NCBI GenBank assembly: GCA_003281185.1 | Contig: QCCS01000002.1 | Location: 62,001-126,000 of the forward strand | Reading direction: 5' to 3' | From: Prochlorococcus sp. AG-347-M15 | GTDB taxonomy: Bacteria > Cyanobacteriota > Cyanobacteriia > PCC-6307 > Cyanobiaceae | DNA: 64,000 bases | Part shown: positions 1 to 10,920 of the stretch, one piece after another | Layout of the letters: every line of letters begins with the position of its first letter | How positions within the stretch are numbered: position 1 is the first letter of the stretch | Program-made: the position numbers and the translations under genes | Notes under the pieces: generated by a model | The model's input: the letters and a program-made list of their open reading frames with translations, nothing else | Database searches by the model: none | What the model was told of the DNA's origin: nothing

Positions 1-59
1 CAAGAAAATTAAAAAAATTAATAAAAAAAATTCTTTTTTTTTAAAAATCATATTTATTT

Positions 60-2666
60 CTAACTTTTCTTTTTCCTTGTAGTTTTTTTATTACTTATTT
101 TTGTTTTTTTTAAAATAGAGCCTTTTTTATCTTTAAGTTTTTCTTCTAAAAGAAATACAGCATCATCTATGGTGAATTTTTCTAAGTCAGTATCTTTGGG
201 AATCGAAACATTAGTTTTGCCACATTTTAGATAGACCCCATATCTTCCATTTAATATTTGGATTTTTTCTTTAAATTCTTTCGGTTTTCCAAAATCTTTA
301 ATTACCTCTTGACCGCCTCTACCCATTTTAGGCATCGCAAGTATTTCTAATGCGCGTTTTATATCAACTGTAAAAACATCATCCTCTTTCTTTAATGATC
401 TGTTTTCAGATTCATTTTCATTTTTGATCCATTTAATATAAGGTCCAAATCTTCCTCTATCAGCCTCAACTACACCTCCTTCAGGATGAACTCCTAACAA
501 TCTAGGCAAACTTAAAAGTACAAGAGCCTCATCTAGAGTTAGATCATCAGTTTTCAACTCTTTTGGTAATGAAGCTCTTCTTGGTTTAGCTTTAACTTGA
601 TCATTATTTCCCAATTGTACGTATGGTCCATAAGGGCCAAATCTTAAAAAGACTTTTTCCCCAGTTTTTGGATCGGTTCCAAGATCTGATGGGCCACTTA
701 AAATTTGATCAACTTGCTTTATGTCTAAATCTCCAGGAGTAATATCCATTGGGAGATTACCTTTCGCCTGAATTTCATTGCCAGATTCATCAATTTTTGT
801 ACCTTCTAGCCAAGGGCCGTTAGAACCTATTCTGACTACACAAGGAAGGTCTTCGAAATCAACTTGTCTATAAGCTTTACCATCAATATCACCCTCTGTT
901 TTCTGAACTTTTACCTCAAGACCATTTTTACCTTTATAAAAAGTCTCGAGGTATGGTAGCCACTCAAGATTGCCTGAAGATATTTCATCCAATGAAGACT
1001 CCATTTTTGCAGTAAAAGTAGTATCAACGAGATCAGGAAAATGTTCTTCTAATAGAGCGGTAACAGCAAAAGCTGTAAACGTTGGAGCTAAAGTATTTGA
1101 TGATATATTTGCATATCCTCTATCCACAATTGTCCCAATAATGCTTGCATAGGTAGAAGGTCTTCCAATCCCTTCTTTTTCAAGAACTTTTACTAATGCA
1201 GCCTCTGTATATCTTGCCGGCGGTTTGGTTTCATGAAAAGTAGATTCCTTATTAGTAACTTCAAGACTTGTTCCAGTTGAAAGATTTGGGAGAATAATTT
1301 CTTGTTGTTCAATGGATGAACTTGGGTCATCACTTCCCTCAACATAAGCTCTGAAGAATCCTGCGAAATCAATACTTTTCCCGCTCGATTTAAATAATCC
1401 ATCCCCCACACTAATTTCAGCATTAATCATTGTTAGCCTAGCTTCCGCCATTTGACTAGCTACAGTTCTTTTCCAAATTAAATCGTAAAGAGATAAGTCT
1501 CTACCAGTCAAATTAGTTTCTTTTGGCGTTTTAAATTCCTCACCTGCTGGCCTAATAGCTTCGTGTGCTTCTTGAGCATTTCTTGCGGTTGAATTAAATT
1601 GTCTTGGTGAATTAGATAAATATTCTTTTCCGTACATAGAACTGACACACTCTCTAGCAGCTCTTGTTGCTTGTTCGGAAAGATGAACTGAATCAGTCCG
1701 CATATATGTTATGAATCCTCTTTCATACAGCCCTTGTGCACATCTCATAGTCTCTCTTGCAGACAAACGAAGCTTTCTGTTTGCTTCTTGTTGCAATGTA
1801 CTTGTTGTAAATGGAGGAACTGGCTTACGGGTGGATGGTTTTTTTTCGATTTTTGAAACTAACCAATTCTCGGAAGAAAAAGTCTTCAATAAATCATTTA
1901 CTTTATCTTCTCCAATTATTAAAGATTTATTTCCTTGTTTTAATTTGCCGGTCAGTTCATCGAAATCGGAACCATTAGAAATTCTTTGACCATTTAAACT
2001 AAATAATTTAGTTTCGAAAGTAACATTATCTTTTACTAGGGTAGCTTTAATCCCCCAGTAACTGGCTTTTTTGAAGGACCTTCTTTCTCTCTCTCTTCTA
2101 ACAAGAAGTCTTACAGAGACTGATTGAACACGACCAGCAGATAATCTAGGGGCTACCTTCTTCCAAAGTAAAGGAGATAATTCATATCCAAAAAGCCTGT
2201 CCAAGATTCTTCTGGTTTCTTGAGCTTGAACAAGTTCCATATCGATTTCTCTTGTTTGATCTAAAGCTTTATTAATTGCTTTTTTTGTAATTTCATGAAA
2301 AACCATTCTCTTAGTTGGTATTTTAGGCTTCAGTATTTGCAGAAGATGCCAGCTAATACTCTCTCCCTCTCGATCCTCATCAGTTGCAAGTAATAGTTGG
2401 GTGGCACCTTTTAAAGCATCTTTCAACTCTTTGACAACCTTTTTCTTATCTTTTGGAATTATATAAAGTGGTTCAAAATCTTCCGTTGTATTTACTCCTA
2501 TCCTTGACCATTTTTCCTTTTTGACTGCAGCAGGAATTTCAGCCGCCCCTTTTGGAAGATCTCTTACATGTCCCATTGAAGCAAGAACTTCATAGTTAGA
2601 GGGCAAAAACTTCCTTATAGTTTTTGCTTTGGTGGGACTTTCAACAATAACTAGTGTGTGATCCAA
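60..2666 (-). CDS. topA: DNA topoisomerase I
   Basis: 868-aa ORF; N-terminal TOPRIM (LVIVESPTKAKTIRKFL), active-site region GLYERGFITYMRTDSVHLS, C-terminal repeat domains. Confidence 0.97.
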   Translation of the reverse strand: MDHTLVIVESPTKAKTIRKFLPSNYEVLASMGHVRDLPKGAAEIPAAVKKEKWSRIGVNTTEDFEPLYIIPKDKKKVVKELKDALKGATQLLLATDEDREGESISWHLLQILKPKIPTKRMVFHEITKKAINKALDQTREIDMELVQAQETRRILDRLFGYELSPLLWKKVAPRLSAGRVQSVSVRLLVRRERERRSFKKASYWGIKATLVKDNVTFETKLFSLNGQRISNGSDFDELTGKLKQGNKSLIIGEDKVNDLLKTFSSENWLVSKIEKKPSTRKPVPPFTTSTLQQEANRKLRLSARETMRCAQGLYERGFITYMRTDSVHLSEQATRAARECVSSMYGKEYLSNSPRQFNSTARNAQEAHEAIRPAGEEFKTPKETNLTGRDLSLYDLIWKRTVASQMAEARLTMINAEISVGDGLFKSSGKSIDFAGFFRAYVEGSDDPSSSIEQQEIILPNLSTGTSLEVTNKESTFHETKPPARYTEAALVKVLEKEGIGRPSTYASIIGTIVDRGYANISSNTLAPTFTAFAVTALLEEHFPDLVDTTFTAKMESSLDEISSGNLEWLPYLETFYKGKNGLEVKVQKTEGDIDGKAYRQVDFEDLPCVVRIGSNGPWLEGTKIDESGNEIQAKGNLPMDITPGDLDIKQVDQILSGPSDLGTDPKTGEKVFLRFGPYGPYVQLGNNDQVKAKPRRASLPKELKTDDLTLDEALVLLSLPRLLGVHPEGGVVEADRGRFGPYIKWIKNENESENRSLKKEDDVFTVDIKRALEILAMPKMGRGGQEVIKDFGKPKEFKEKIQILNGRYGVYLKCGKTNVSIPKDTDLEKFTIDDAVFLLEEKLKDKKGSILKKTKISNKKTTRKKKS

Positions 2667-2841
2667 GGTTTATTTCAAAAATTGGTGTTTTTGTTCAGTT
2701 AGGGCATATTATGATTATTTGAAACTTTTTCAAGTAATATCTCTTGAAAATTTCAAAAATCATACCCACAAATTATAATCAAGTTAAGATTAACTCTTTG
2801 ACCATTACAATCAATCATCTAATTTAATCCTATTTAATAAA

Positions 2842-4362
2842 GTGCCCAACGAAATCTTTACAATTAATTTAAATGCTCAAGCCATTATTCCAGAGGCTTT
2901 TATCTTACTAGGTATTGTTGGAACTCTTCTTGTAGATTTAGCAGGAGAAAAAACTGCATCAAAGTGGGCACCAATAATTTGCTACTTATCAATTTGCAGC
3001 TCTCTATTCAGTTTAGCCTTGCAATGGAGTAATCCAGTAAATATCGCATTTCTTGGTTCCTTTAATTCAGATAATTTGGCAATCGCATTTAGAGCAATAA
3101 TAGCTTTATCAACTTTAGTTTCTTTACTCATAAGCTGGCGTTATACAGAACAAAGTGGGAGCCCTATTGGGGAGTTCGCGGCTATAGTTCTTTCGGCAAC
3201 TCTTGGGGCAATGCTTTTGTGTGGATCTACTGACCTTATAAGTGTATTTATATCTCTTGAGACTTTATCTGTAGCGAGCTATTTACTTTCTGGCTATCTC
3301 AAGAGAGATCCAAGGAGTTCAGAAGCAGCATTAAAATACTTGCTTGTTGGGTCAGCTGCTGCTGCAGTTTATTTGTATGGTTCCTCTTTTCTTTATGGAT
3401 TAAGTGGTTCAACGAATTTAGCAACAATTGGTTTAGAGATTATCAACAAGCCATCATTCATTACTTCCTTAGCTCTTGTATTTGTCTTATCTACCGTTGC
3501 ATTTAAAATAGCTGCAGTTCCCTTTCATCAATGGACACCTGATGTATATGAGGGATCACCTACACCTGTAGTAGCTTTTTTATCTGTTGGTTCAAAAACA
3601 GCAGGATTTGCATTTGCAATAAGAATATTAATCACCACTTTCTCTTCTTTCGATGAGGAATGGAAACTTTTATTCACTATATTGGCCATATTGAGCATGG
3701 CTCTTGGAAATGTTGTAGCTCTAGCACAAACCTCAATGAAAAGGATGCTAGCTTACAGTTCTATTGGACAGGCTGGATTTGTGATGATTGGAATAGTATC
3801 TGGTACACAAGATGGTTTATCAGCTGCTGTTTTATATTTGGGTGCATATTTGTTTATGAATTTGGGTGCATTTTCATGTGTAATACTTTTCTCACTAAGA
3901 ACAGGTTCTGACAGAATTCTTGATTATTCAGGACTTTACCAAAAAGATCCTCTGATTACATTAGGTTTGAGCCTTTGTCTTCTATCGCTCGGAGGTTTAC
4001 CTCCAATGTTAGGATTTTTTGGGAAAATATATTTGTTCTTTGCAGGTTGGGCAAATCATCAATATTTATTAGTAATAGTTGGCTTGGTAACTTCAGTTAT
4101 ATCTATCTATTACTACATTTCAGTGATTAAAATGATGGTAGTTAAAGAACCACAAGAAGCTTCAGAAATAGTCAAATCATATCCTGAAATTAATTGGGGA
4201 ATTGTGGGATTGCCCCCCTTAAGAGTTGCACTTTATACTTGCGTAGCGTTAACCGCTCTTGGAGGAATCTTATCTAATCCTCTTTTTAAATTAGCTAACA
4301 CAGCAGTTTCAGAAACTCCTTTCTTACAAGATATTATTGCTACAGCAAACAATTTTTCCTAA
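2842..4362 (+). CDS. ndhB: NAD(P)H-quinone oxidoreductase subunit 2 (NdhB), GTG start
   Basis: 506-aa multi-TM protein with NuoN/NdhB motifs ([64 protein letters not shown]). Confidence 0.95.
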   Translation: MPNEIFTINLNAQAIIPEAFILLGIVGTLLVDLAGEKTASKWAPIICYLSICSSLFSLALQWSNPVNIAFLGSFNSDNLAIAFRAIIALSTLVSLLISWRYTEQSGSPIGEFAAIVLSATLGAMLLCGSTDLISVFISLETLSVASYLLSGYLKRDPRSSEAALKYLLVGSAAAAVYLYGSSFLYGLSGSTNLATIGLEIINKPSFITSLALVFVLSTVAFKIAAVPFHQWTPDVYEGSPTPVVAFLSVGSKTAGFAFAIRILITTFSSFDEEWKLLFTILAILSMALGNVVALAQTSMKRMLAYSSIGQAGFVMIGIVSGTQDGLSAAVLYLGAYLFMNLGAFSCVILFSLRTGSDRILDYSGLYQKDPLITLGLSLCLLSLGGLPPMLGFFGKIYLFFAGWANHQYLLVIVGLVTSVISIYYYISVIKMMVVKEPQEASEIVKSYPEINWGIVGLPPLRVALYTCVALTALGGILSNPLFKLANTAVSETPFLQDIIATANNFS

Positions 4363-4378
4363 AAGAATTCTTCAATAA

Positions 4379-5065
4379 ATGTCTAAGAAAGTAGCTAGTT
4401 TAGAAAATATATCTAAAACATATGGGAAAGAGGATCTAACTGTTAAAGCCCTAGATAAAATAAACTTAGAAATTTACAAAGGAGATTATTTAGCTGTAAT
4501 GGGAGCTAGTGGCTCAGGCAAAAGTACTGCTATGAACATTATTGGATGTCTAGATAGACCATCTGAAGGTATTTATAAATTAAATGGAATTCCAGTTGAG
4601 AAATTATCTGATGATGAGCTAGCGGAAATACGTAACCAAAAATTAGGTTTCGTTTTTCAACAATTTCATCTTCTTTCAGACGCAACTGCACTTGAAAACG
4701 TAACTTTACCGATGATTTACGCTGGTATTGAGCCTGAGCAAAGATTAGAGCGAGGTAAGAATGCCTTGAAAAAAGTAGGCCTTTCAGAAAGAATGAATAA
4801 TCGTCCAAACCAATTATCCGGAGGTCAACAACAACGAGTTGCTATTGCGAGGGCTATTATCAATAATCCAGCAATTTTATTAGCAGACGAACCTACTGGA
4901 GCACTTGATTCAAAAACTACTGAAGATGTATTAGATCTTTTTGACAAGCTGCATGAATCTGGAATAACTATAGTTTTAGTTACTCACGAGGATGAAGTTG
5001 CAAATAGAGCAAAAAAAATAGCAAAATTTAAGGATGGAAGAATAGTTGAATTAAAAGTTAATTAA
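4379..5065 (+). CDS. ABC transporter ATP-binding protein, LolD/MacB/DevA-type
   Basis: Walker A GASGSGKS, signature LSGGQQQRVAIARAI, Walker B ILLADEPTGALDS. Confidence 0.92.
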   Translation: MSKKVASLENISKTYGKEDLTVKALDKINLEIYKGDYLAVMGASGSGKSTAMNIIGCLDRPSEGIYKLNGIPVEKLSDDELAEIRNQKLGFVFQQFHLLSDATALENVTLPMIYAGIEPEQRLERGKNALKKVGLSERMNNRPNQLSGGQQQRVAIARAIINNPAILLADEPTGALDSKTTEDVLDLFDKLHESGITIVLVTHEDEVANRAKKIAKFKDGRIVELKVN

Positions 5066-5066
5066 A

Positions 5067-5816
5067 TCAAAACCTCCTAATTACCTTCATTCGAGTTTCA
5101 TTTTCAATTCTTAAATTCCCATTCGAATCAATATCTTTAATTTTCCATGTATTAGGACAATAACCACTAGGTAAAAATCTTTTAGTAAGAAACTTATTTG
5201 CAGATTTGATCACATATTCTTTATTATAATTACATTCAATTGAATCATAAAAAGCTTTAAGAACTTTAGCTGTCCAATAATTTTGATTAATATTCTTAGT
5301 TTGAAGTACTTTTGATAACGAAATACCTTCTATTGGAGTGTGATTTAAAACATTCATGCCAAGTCCAATTCTTACATAGATAATTTCTTTGCCTCTTGTT
5401 ATTACCCTTGGTAAAAATCCAATCAACTTTTTTGAACCAAAAAAAATATCATTTGGCCATTTCAAACAAACATTTATATTCTCTTGTCTAAGCATTTCAC
5501 ATAACTTAATACCTAAAGACAAATTAAATATTTGACATTCAAATTCTTTTGAAAATATTGGGTAAGCTGCACTTAACCAAATCCCGCCTTTTGGAGAAAC
5601 CCAAGTTTTTGAGTTTTGGCCAACCCCTGAGAACTGTTCTCTTGCGATTATTGCTACTGGCTGATTTTTCTTTATTTCAGAATATCCAAGCAAGTTTGTT
5701 AGCTCATTTTCGGTACTTTTACATTTTATTTTGTAAAGAAGTCTCCAGGTGGGATATTGACCCTGAATTTTTTTTAAGTAGAAAACTGTCTTAGATGCAG
5801 ATCCAATAACTTTCAC
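5067..5816 (-). CDS. birA: biotin--[acetyl-CoA-carboxylase] ligase (BirA-like)
   Basis: AREQFSGVGQNSKTWVSPKGGIWLSAAYP and CLKWPNDIFFGSKKLIGFLPR motifs. Confidence 0.85.
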   Translation of the reverse strand: MKVIGSASKTVFYLKKIQGQYPTWRLLYKIKCKSTENELTNLLGYSEIKKNQPVAIIAREQFSGVGQNSKTWVSPKGGIWLSAAYPIFSKEFECQIFNLSLGIKLCEMLRQENINVCLKWPNDIFFGSKKLIGFLPRVITRGKEIIYVRIGLGMNVLNHTPIEGISLSKVLQTKNINQNYWTAKVLKAFYDSIECNYNKEYVIKSANKFLTKRFLPSGYCPNTWKIKDIDSNGNLRIENETRMKVIRRF

Positions 5817-5846
5817 AAATTCTTTATTAAAACAACAAGCATCTTT

Positions 5847-6377
5847 TTGAAGATTAGATTAACTTTAGTCTTAATAAGTAAATTTTACAAATTGGACAAA
5901 AAGTATTTGCCAATAGTGAATAAAAGGAATCCGTATCCATTAAAAAATTGTCTCGATAATTTCAAAAAATCATGGGGAGACTTAAATAAACTTTCTAAAA
6001 TTAACCAAAACTGGAAGAACTTAATCGGATTGGAACTATTTCAAGAATGCAAACCATTAAATATTGAAAAAAAAATACTTACTATTGCAGTAAATCATCC
6101 TCAGTGGCGCCAAGCTCTAATCTATAACAAGCATAAATTAAAAGAGAGAATCGAGAAAATTGGAATAACTTTGAATGAAATAAAAATAATACAAAATTAT
6201 GAAATTGAAAATAAAAATATCAAATCTAATAATGCAAAGATAGTTTGGGAAAAGCATCCCAGCAGAGTCCATCAAAATAATATGTGCATTTGTACTCTCT
6301 GTAATTCCCCTACTCCTGAGGGAGAAATCAAAAGATGGGGAAAGTGTTCTTTTTGTTGGAGAAAAATAAATAACTAA
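5847..6377 (+). CDS. DUF721 (DciA-like) protein with C-terminal Cys4 motif
   Basis: WKNLIGLELFQECKPLNIEKKILTIAVNHPQWRQALIYNK resembles DUF721/DciA; C-terminal CTLC...CSFC. Confidence 0.7.
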   Translation: MKIRLTLVLISKFYKLDKKYLPIVNKRNPYPLKNCLDNFKKSWGDLNKLSKINQNWKNLIGLELFQECKPLNIEKKILTIAVNHPQWRQALIYNKHKLKERIEKIGITLNEIKIIQNYEIENKNIKSNNAKIVWEKHPSRVHQNNMCICTLCNSPTPEGEIKRWGKCSFCWRKINN

Positions 6378-6382
6378 ATTCT

Positions 6383-7084
6383 TTATTTAGTTAAAATTAG
6401 TATTCCCATTTGCCCCCCCAAAATTGTCCTATATTCAGCTTTCTTAAATCCAACTTCTTTAGCAATATTTATAAGCTCATTTTTCTTTGGAAAATTTCTA
6501 ATGCTTTTTTCAATATATGCGTACTCTGGACCTAAATTAAAAAGCCGCGAAATGGGTACCACAATAAATCTCAAATAAATTTTCTGAAAAATATTGGATA
6601 AAGAACTTTTTGTTGAGTGATTAAAATCCAGAAATCCTGCCCTTCCTTTTTCCTTCAAAAGATAAAAAACTTTTTTTATTCCTTCTTCAACATTATTCAA
6701 GTTTCTTAGTCCATATGACATGCAAATCCCATCAAAATTGTTTGAATAATCATTAATTCCTAATACATCTTGAATTTCCCACTTAATAAATTTATTTTTT
6801 TTTAGCTCTGATTTTTTCTTTGCAATATTTAAGATATCCTCTGCACTGTCAATTCCAGTAATTGAGCCCATTGGACTAACTCTCTCAGAAATTAAGAATG
6901 CTAAATCTCCAGTTCCACAGCACAAATCAGCCCAATCTTCACCATTTAAAGGTTCCAATAAATTAACTAATTTCCTTTTCCATAATCTGTGCATCCCAAA
7001 ACTTAATAAATTATTTAAAAAGTCATATTTATAAGAAATTTTATTAAATATATTTTTGACTTCGATAGCTTTTGTTAATTTCAT
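6383..7084 (-). CDS. menG: demethylmenaquinone/2-phytyl-1,4-naphthoquinone methyltransferase (UbiE/MenG)
   Basis: UbiE family: ISYKYDFLNNLLSFGMHRLWKRK, WADLCCGTGDLAF, YGLRNLNN. Confidence 0.88.
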   Translation of the reverse strand: MKLTKAIEVKNIFNKISYKYDFLNNLLSFGMHRLWKRKLVNLLEPLNGEDWADLCCGTGDLAFLISERVSPMGSITGIDSAEDILNIAKKKSELKKNKFIKWEIQDVLGINDYSNNFDGICMSYGLRNLNNVEEGIKKVFYLLKEKGRAGFLDFNHSTKSSLSNIFQKIYLRFIVVPISRLFNLGPEYAYIEKSIRNFPKKNELINIAKEVGFKKAEYRTILGGQMGILILTK

Positions 7085-7129
7085 TTTTAAATTTTAAGTT
7101 TATTTCTTTTTGGGATTAAATTAAATTTT

Positions 7130-7900
7130 TTATTCATAAGGTCTAATTGGAAGTTTTTTTTCGAGGAGGAAGGTTTTTATTTCTTTTAAAGTAAGTTTTT
7201 TATCATGAAGTAATGATGCTAAAAGTGCTGCTGATGCCCTGCCTTCTTTGAAAACATCATAAATATCTTCTAGAGAGCCTGCCCCTCCAGAAGCAATTAC
7301 TGGGATGTTGACAATATTTGCGACAGATTCTGTCAAATGTAAATCATATCCATTCTGGGTTCCATCACCATCCATTGAAGTAAGTAATATTTCCCCCGCG
7401 CCTAATTCCTCAACTTTCTTAGCCCAACTTAATACATCTATTCCAGTATTTTCTCTCCCTCCTTTTACATATACCTCCCATTCATGCGTATTATTAACTT
7501 TTCTTTTAGCATCAATTGCTATCACGATACATTGATTACCAAATTCTCTAGAACTTTTAGAAATTAAATCTGGATTTCTAACGGCAGAAGAATTCAAACT
7601 CACTTTATCCGCTCCTGCTCTTAAAAGATCATTAATAGAAGAAACAGAATCTATTCCTCCACCTACTGTAAATGGGATTTTGACTGATTTTGCTGTCCTA
7701 GATACAAGGTCAACTAATGTATTTCTATTCTCAACACTTGCTCTAATATCTAAAAATACTAATTCATCTGCACCTTCATCAGAATACCTGCAAGCCAATT
7801 CAACGGGATCTCCTGAGTCTCTCAGATTAACAAAATTTACACCTTTAACCACACGTCCATTGGCGACATCTAAACAAGGAATTAAACGAAGAGCAACCAT
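7130..7900 (-). CDS. hisF: imidazole glycerol phosphate synthase subunit HisF
   Basis: [39 protein letters not shown]. Confidence 0.96.
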   Translation of the reverse strand: MVALRLIPCLDVANGRVVKGVNFVNLRDSGDPVELACRYSDEGADELVFLDIRASVENRNTLVDLVSRTAKSVKIPFTVGGGIDSVSSINDLLRAGADKVSLNSSAVRNPDLISKSSREFGNQCIVIAIDAKRKVNNTHEWEVYVKGGRENTGIDVLSWAKKVEELGAGEILLTSMDGDGTQNGYDLHLTESVANIVNIPVIASGGAGSLEDIYDVFKEGRASAALLASLLHDKKLTLKEIKTFLLEKKLPIRPYE

Positions 7901-7959
7901 TTTAGTAAAAATTGTCCAAATGCTGTTAATCTTGCATAATAGCTTCCATTTTACCTCTT

Positions 7960-8184
7960 ATGGCTGAAACAAAATTATTACCCAAAATCGGTAGTAAAAT
8001 TAAAATTAACATTAACAAAGTAAAAGATAGACTACCAGGGAAATTAATTGATCAAATATCTTCTAATCCTAAAGCCGTAATAACAGGCTATAAAATGACA
8101 GACGGTAGAAGTATTGGAATCACCGCAAAATTTCAGAATGGAGAGCAAAACTGGTTTTTCCCAGAAGAAATTGAGAAAGGGTAA
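7960..8184 (+). CDS. petP: PetP-like (DUF2862) cytochrome b6f accessory subunit
   Basis: 74-aa SH3-like protein KIGSKIKININKVKDRLPGKLIDQI...GYKMTDGRSIGITAKFQNGEQNWFFPEEI; upstream of chlG. Confidence 0.7.
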   Translation: MAETKLLPKIGSKIKININKVKDRLPGKLIDQISSNPKAVITGYKMTDGRSIGITAKFQNGEQNWFFPEEIEKG

Positions 8185-8192
8185 AACTTAAA

Positions 8193-9140
8193 GTGAATGA
8201 TCCAAAACAACTATTAGGAATTAAAGGTGCCTCTGAAACTTCAAGTATATGGAAACTTCGTATACAGTTAATGAAGCCGATTACATGGATCCCCTTGATA
8301 TGGGGAGTTATTTGTGGAGCAGCTGCTAGCGGTAATTTTACATGGACAATTAGTAATGTTTTAGCTTCACTAGCATGCATGTTGATGAGTGGGCCACTTC
8401 TGGCAGGTTATACGCAAACTATAAATGATTTTTTTGATAAGGAAATTGACGCAATTAATGAACCAAATAGACCAATTCCTTCTGGAAAAATTTCAATTAA
8501 AGATGTAAAAATACAAATTTGGGTATTACTTATTGCAGGCCTAATAGTTGCTTTTCTTTTGGATTTATATGCTAACCATAACTTTCCCTCCGTCTTAGTT
8601 TTGGCATTAGGAGGATCTTTTGTGAGTTATATATATTCTGCTCCACCTCTTAAATTAAAACAAAATGGCTGGCTCGGAAATTATGCCTTAGGCGCATCAT
8701 ATATAGCTTTACCTTGGTGGGCAGGTCAGGCCTTATTTGGGAAATTAACTGTTGTGACAGCATTACTAACTCTTGCTTATAGCCTCTCTGGGCTTGGTAT
8801 TGCTGTTATTAATGATTTCAAAAGCGTTGAAGGAGACTCAAAGCTTGGCTTAAATTCCTTACCTGTAGTATTTGGAATTAAAAATGCAAGTAGAATAAGT
8901 GCTGGACTGATTGACATTTTTCAATTAGCTATGGTTGTAGTATTAGTAATTATTGGTCAACATTTAGCATCTGTAATTTTGGTTTTATTAGTAATTCCAC
9001 AAATTACATTTCAAGATATGTGGTTACTAAGAGATCCTCTAAAGTTTGATGTCAAATATCAAGCAAGTGCCCAACCTTTTCTTATAACTGGGATGTTAGT
9101 TACAGCTTTAGCGATAGGTCATAGTTTCTTAGTTGCTTAA
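8193..9140 (+). CDS. chlG: chlorophyll synthase ChlG
   Basis: UbiA-type prenyltransferase; GYTQTINDFFDKEIDAINEPNRPIPSG and SYIYSAPPLKLKQNGWLGNYALGASYIALPWWAGQALFG. Confidence 0.96.
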   Translation: MNDPKQLLGIKGASETSSIWKLRIQLMKPITWIPLIWGVICGAAASGNFTWTISNVLASLACMLMSGPLLAGYTQTINDFFDKEIDAINEPNRPIPSGKISIKDVKIQIWVLLIAGLIVAFLLDLYANHNFPSVLVLALGGSFVSYIYSAPPLKLKQNGWLGNYALGASYIALPWWAGQALFGKLTVVTALLTLAYSLSGLGIAVINDFKSVEGDSKLGLNSLPVVFGIKNASRISAGLIDIFQLAMVVVLVIIGQHLASVILVLLVIPQITFQDMWLLRDPLKFDVKYQASAQPFLITGMLVTALAIGHSFLVA

Positions 9141-10911
9141 GGTGCAAAAGATTAAATCCAAATCTTTTGTTTTAATAATCCCAATATTAATTTTTTCTGG
9201 AATATCTTTTTATATTTCTAGTCTAATATTTACTACATTAAAATTTGACGTATTAAAAAATAAAAGATCTCGCGCAACCAAATATTCTTATGTAATAACG
9301 TCCTCCGACAATAAGATTCTTAGCAAATTAAGCCGAAAATTTGAAATAGATAATAGTTATCATAAAATTCCATTTTTTCTTAAACATTCTTTTATATCTT
9401 CTGAGGATAAAAGATTTTATAAACATAATGGAATAGATTTAAAAAGTATTTCACGTGCCCTTATTCAAAATATTAGAAGTGGTTATGTTAAAGAGGGAGG
9501 AAGTACTATTACACAACAAGTTGCAAGAATACTTTTTCTAAATAATAATTTAAGTTTTAAAAGAAAAATCAAAGAAATATTAATATCCCTCATACTTGAA
9601 TTTAGATATGACAAAAATCAAATTTTAAAATTATATTTAAATAATATTTATCTAGGATCAGGAGCATACGGGGTAAACGAGGCTGCCCAAGTTTATTTTG
9701 GAAAATTTATAGAAGAATTGACATTGTCAGAGACCGCACTAATTGCAGGATTATCCCCAGCTCCATCAATTTATTCACCTTATCAAAATTTAGAACTAGC
9801 TATTAAAAATAGAAATAAAGTTCTTGAATCAATGTATGTTGATGGATATATTTCTCTTGCAAATAAGAATAAGGCTATTAAAGAAAAAATAACATTAAAT
9901 TATCAAACAGCTGATAATTTTTTAGATGATAAATTACTAATAAAGTTTGTTCTTCAGGAAACAGATAAAAGAATTGGAAGTAAAAATGATTATAAGTTTT
10001 TAAGAATTAAATCTTCTATCAACAAAGATTGGCAAGAAAAAGGTCAAAAAATATCAAGATATGCGGGGCCTAAAGGACTTGAATTTGCTCTGTTATCTAT
10101 CGAATCAAACACAGGACTAATAAGGACAATGATAACCAGCAAAAATCCATCAATTAATGAATACAATAGAGTGATTTCATCTGTAAGACCTTTAGGTTCT
10201 ACTTTTAAAATAATCCCCTATGCTGCTGCATTAATACAGGGAGTAAAGTTAAGCGATAAATTTGATGACTTACCAAGATGCTGGGAAAGTTATTGCCCAA
10301 AAAATTTTTCTGAAGAGTACAGAGGTTCAATCTCTTTAATTGAATCATTTAAAAGTTCATCCAATATAGTTCCAATATTAATAACAAACAAAATCGGCTT
10401 AAAAAATATTATTAATTTAGCTAATTCATTTGGTCTGGGTTATGAGCAAAAATTTGAGGAATTCCCATCATTGGCTATTGGTTCCTACGGAGATAATCTT
10501 TTAAACATTACAAATGCATATTCTGCAATAAACAATAATGGAAATATTCACAGCCCTAACATTTTAGAAAAAATAGAATCTTTAAATTATCAATCTATTT
10601 GGAAAAACAAATTGATTTCCAAGAAAATATTAGATTTTAAAGTAAACAAAAAAATGAATAAACTTCTTCAAAAATCTGTAAAAGAAGGCACTTCAAAAGC
10701 AGCCTCTATAAAAGGAAAGAAAATTCATGGAAAAACAGGAACGACTGATGGAAATAAAGATCTCTGGTTTATTGGTTCCATTGATAACCTAACAACAGGG
10801 ATCTGGATAGGTTACGACGATAACAAGGAATCTGAATTATCTAGTGGGAATGCAGCTTATTTATGGAAGAAGTTCATATCTGAAATTTATAAAATTCCAA
10901 TTAAAAAATAA
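9133..10911 (+). CDS. penicillin-binding protein 1A family (transglycosylase/transpeptidase)
   Basis: FISSEDKRFYKHNGIDLKSISRALIQN...GGSTITQQVAR; transpeptidase SVRPLGSTFK, SSSN, HGKTGTT. Confidence 0.93.
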   Translation: MLKVQKIKSKSFVLIIPILIFSGISFYISSLIFTTLKFDVLKNKRSRATKYSYVITSSDNKILSKLSRKFEIDNSYHKIPFFLKHSFISSEDKRFYKHNGIDLKSISRALIQNIRSGYVKEGGSTITQQVARILFLNNNLSFKRKIKEILISLILEFRYDKNQILKLYLNNIYLGSGAYGVNEAAQVYFGKFIEELTLSETALIAGLSPAPSIYSPYQNLELAIKNRNKVLESMYVDGYISLANKNKAIKEKITLNYQTADNFLDDKLLIKFVLQETDKRIGSKNDYKFLRIKSSINKDWQEKGQKISRYAGPKGLEFALLSIESNTGLIRTMITSKNPSINEYNRVISSVRPLGSTFKIIPYAAALIQGVKLSDKFDDLPRCWESYCPKNFSEEYRGSISLIESFKSSSNIVPILITNKIGLKNIINLANSFGLGYEQKFEEFPSLAIGSYGDNLLNITNAYSAINNNGNIHSPNILEKIESLNYQSIWKNKLISKKILDFKVNKKMNKLLQKSVKEGTSKAASIKGKKIHGKTGTTDGNKDLWFIGSIDNLTTGIWIGYDDNKESELSSGNAAYLWKKFISEIYKIPIKK

Positions 10912-10920
10912 ATTATATTT

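Noticed and set aside
970-1989. ORFs 970..1152, 1193..1423 and 1711..1989 inside topA
   Set aside because: Fully contained in the clearly coding topA in other frames, no recognisable family.
3660-4808. ORFs 3660..3911 in ndhB and 4539..4808 in the ABC ATPase gene
   Set aside because: Shadow ORFs of strongly conserved genes.
7305-8380. ORFs 7305..7535, 7680..7967 and 8120..8380
   Set aside because: Antisense to hisF and chlG/petP; low-complexity Ser-rich composition typical of shadow ORFs.
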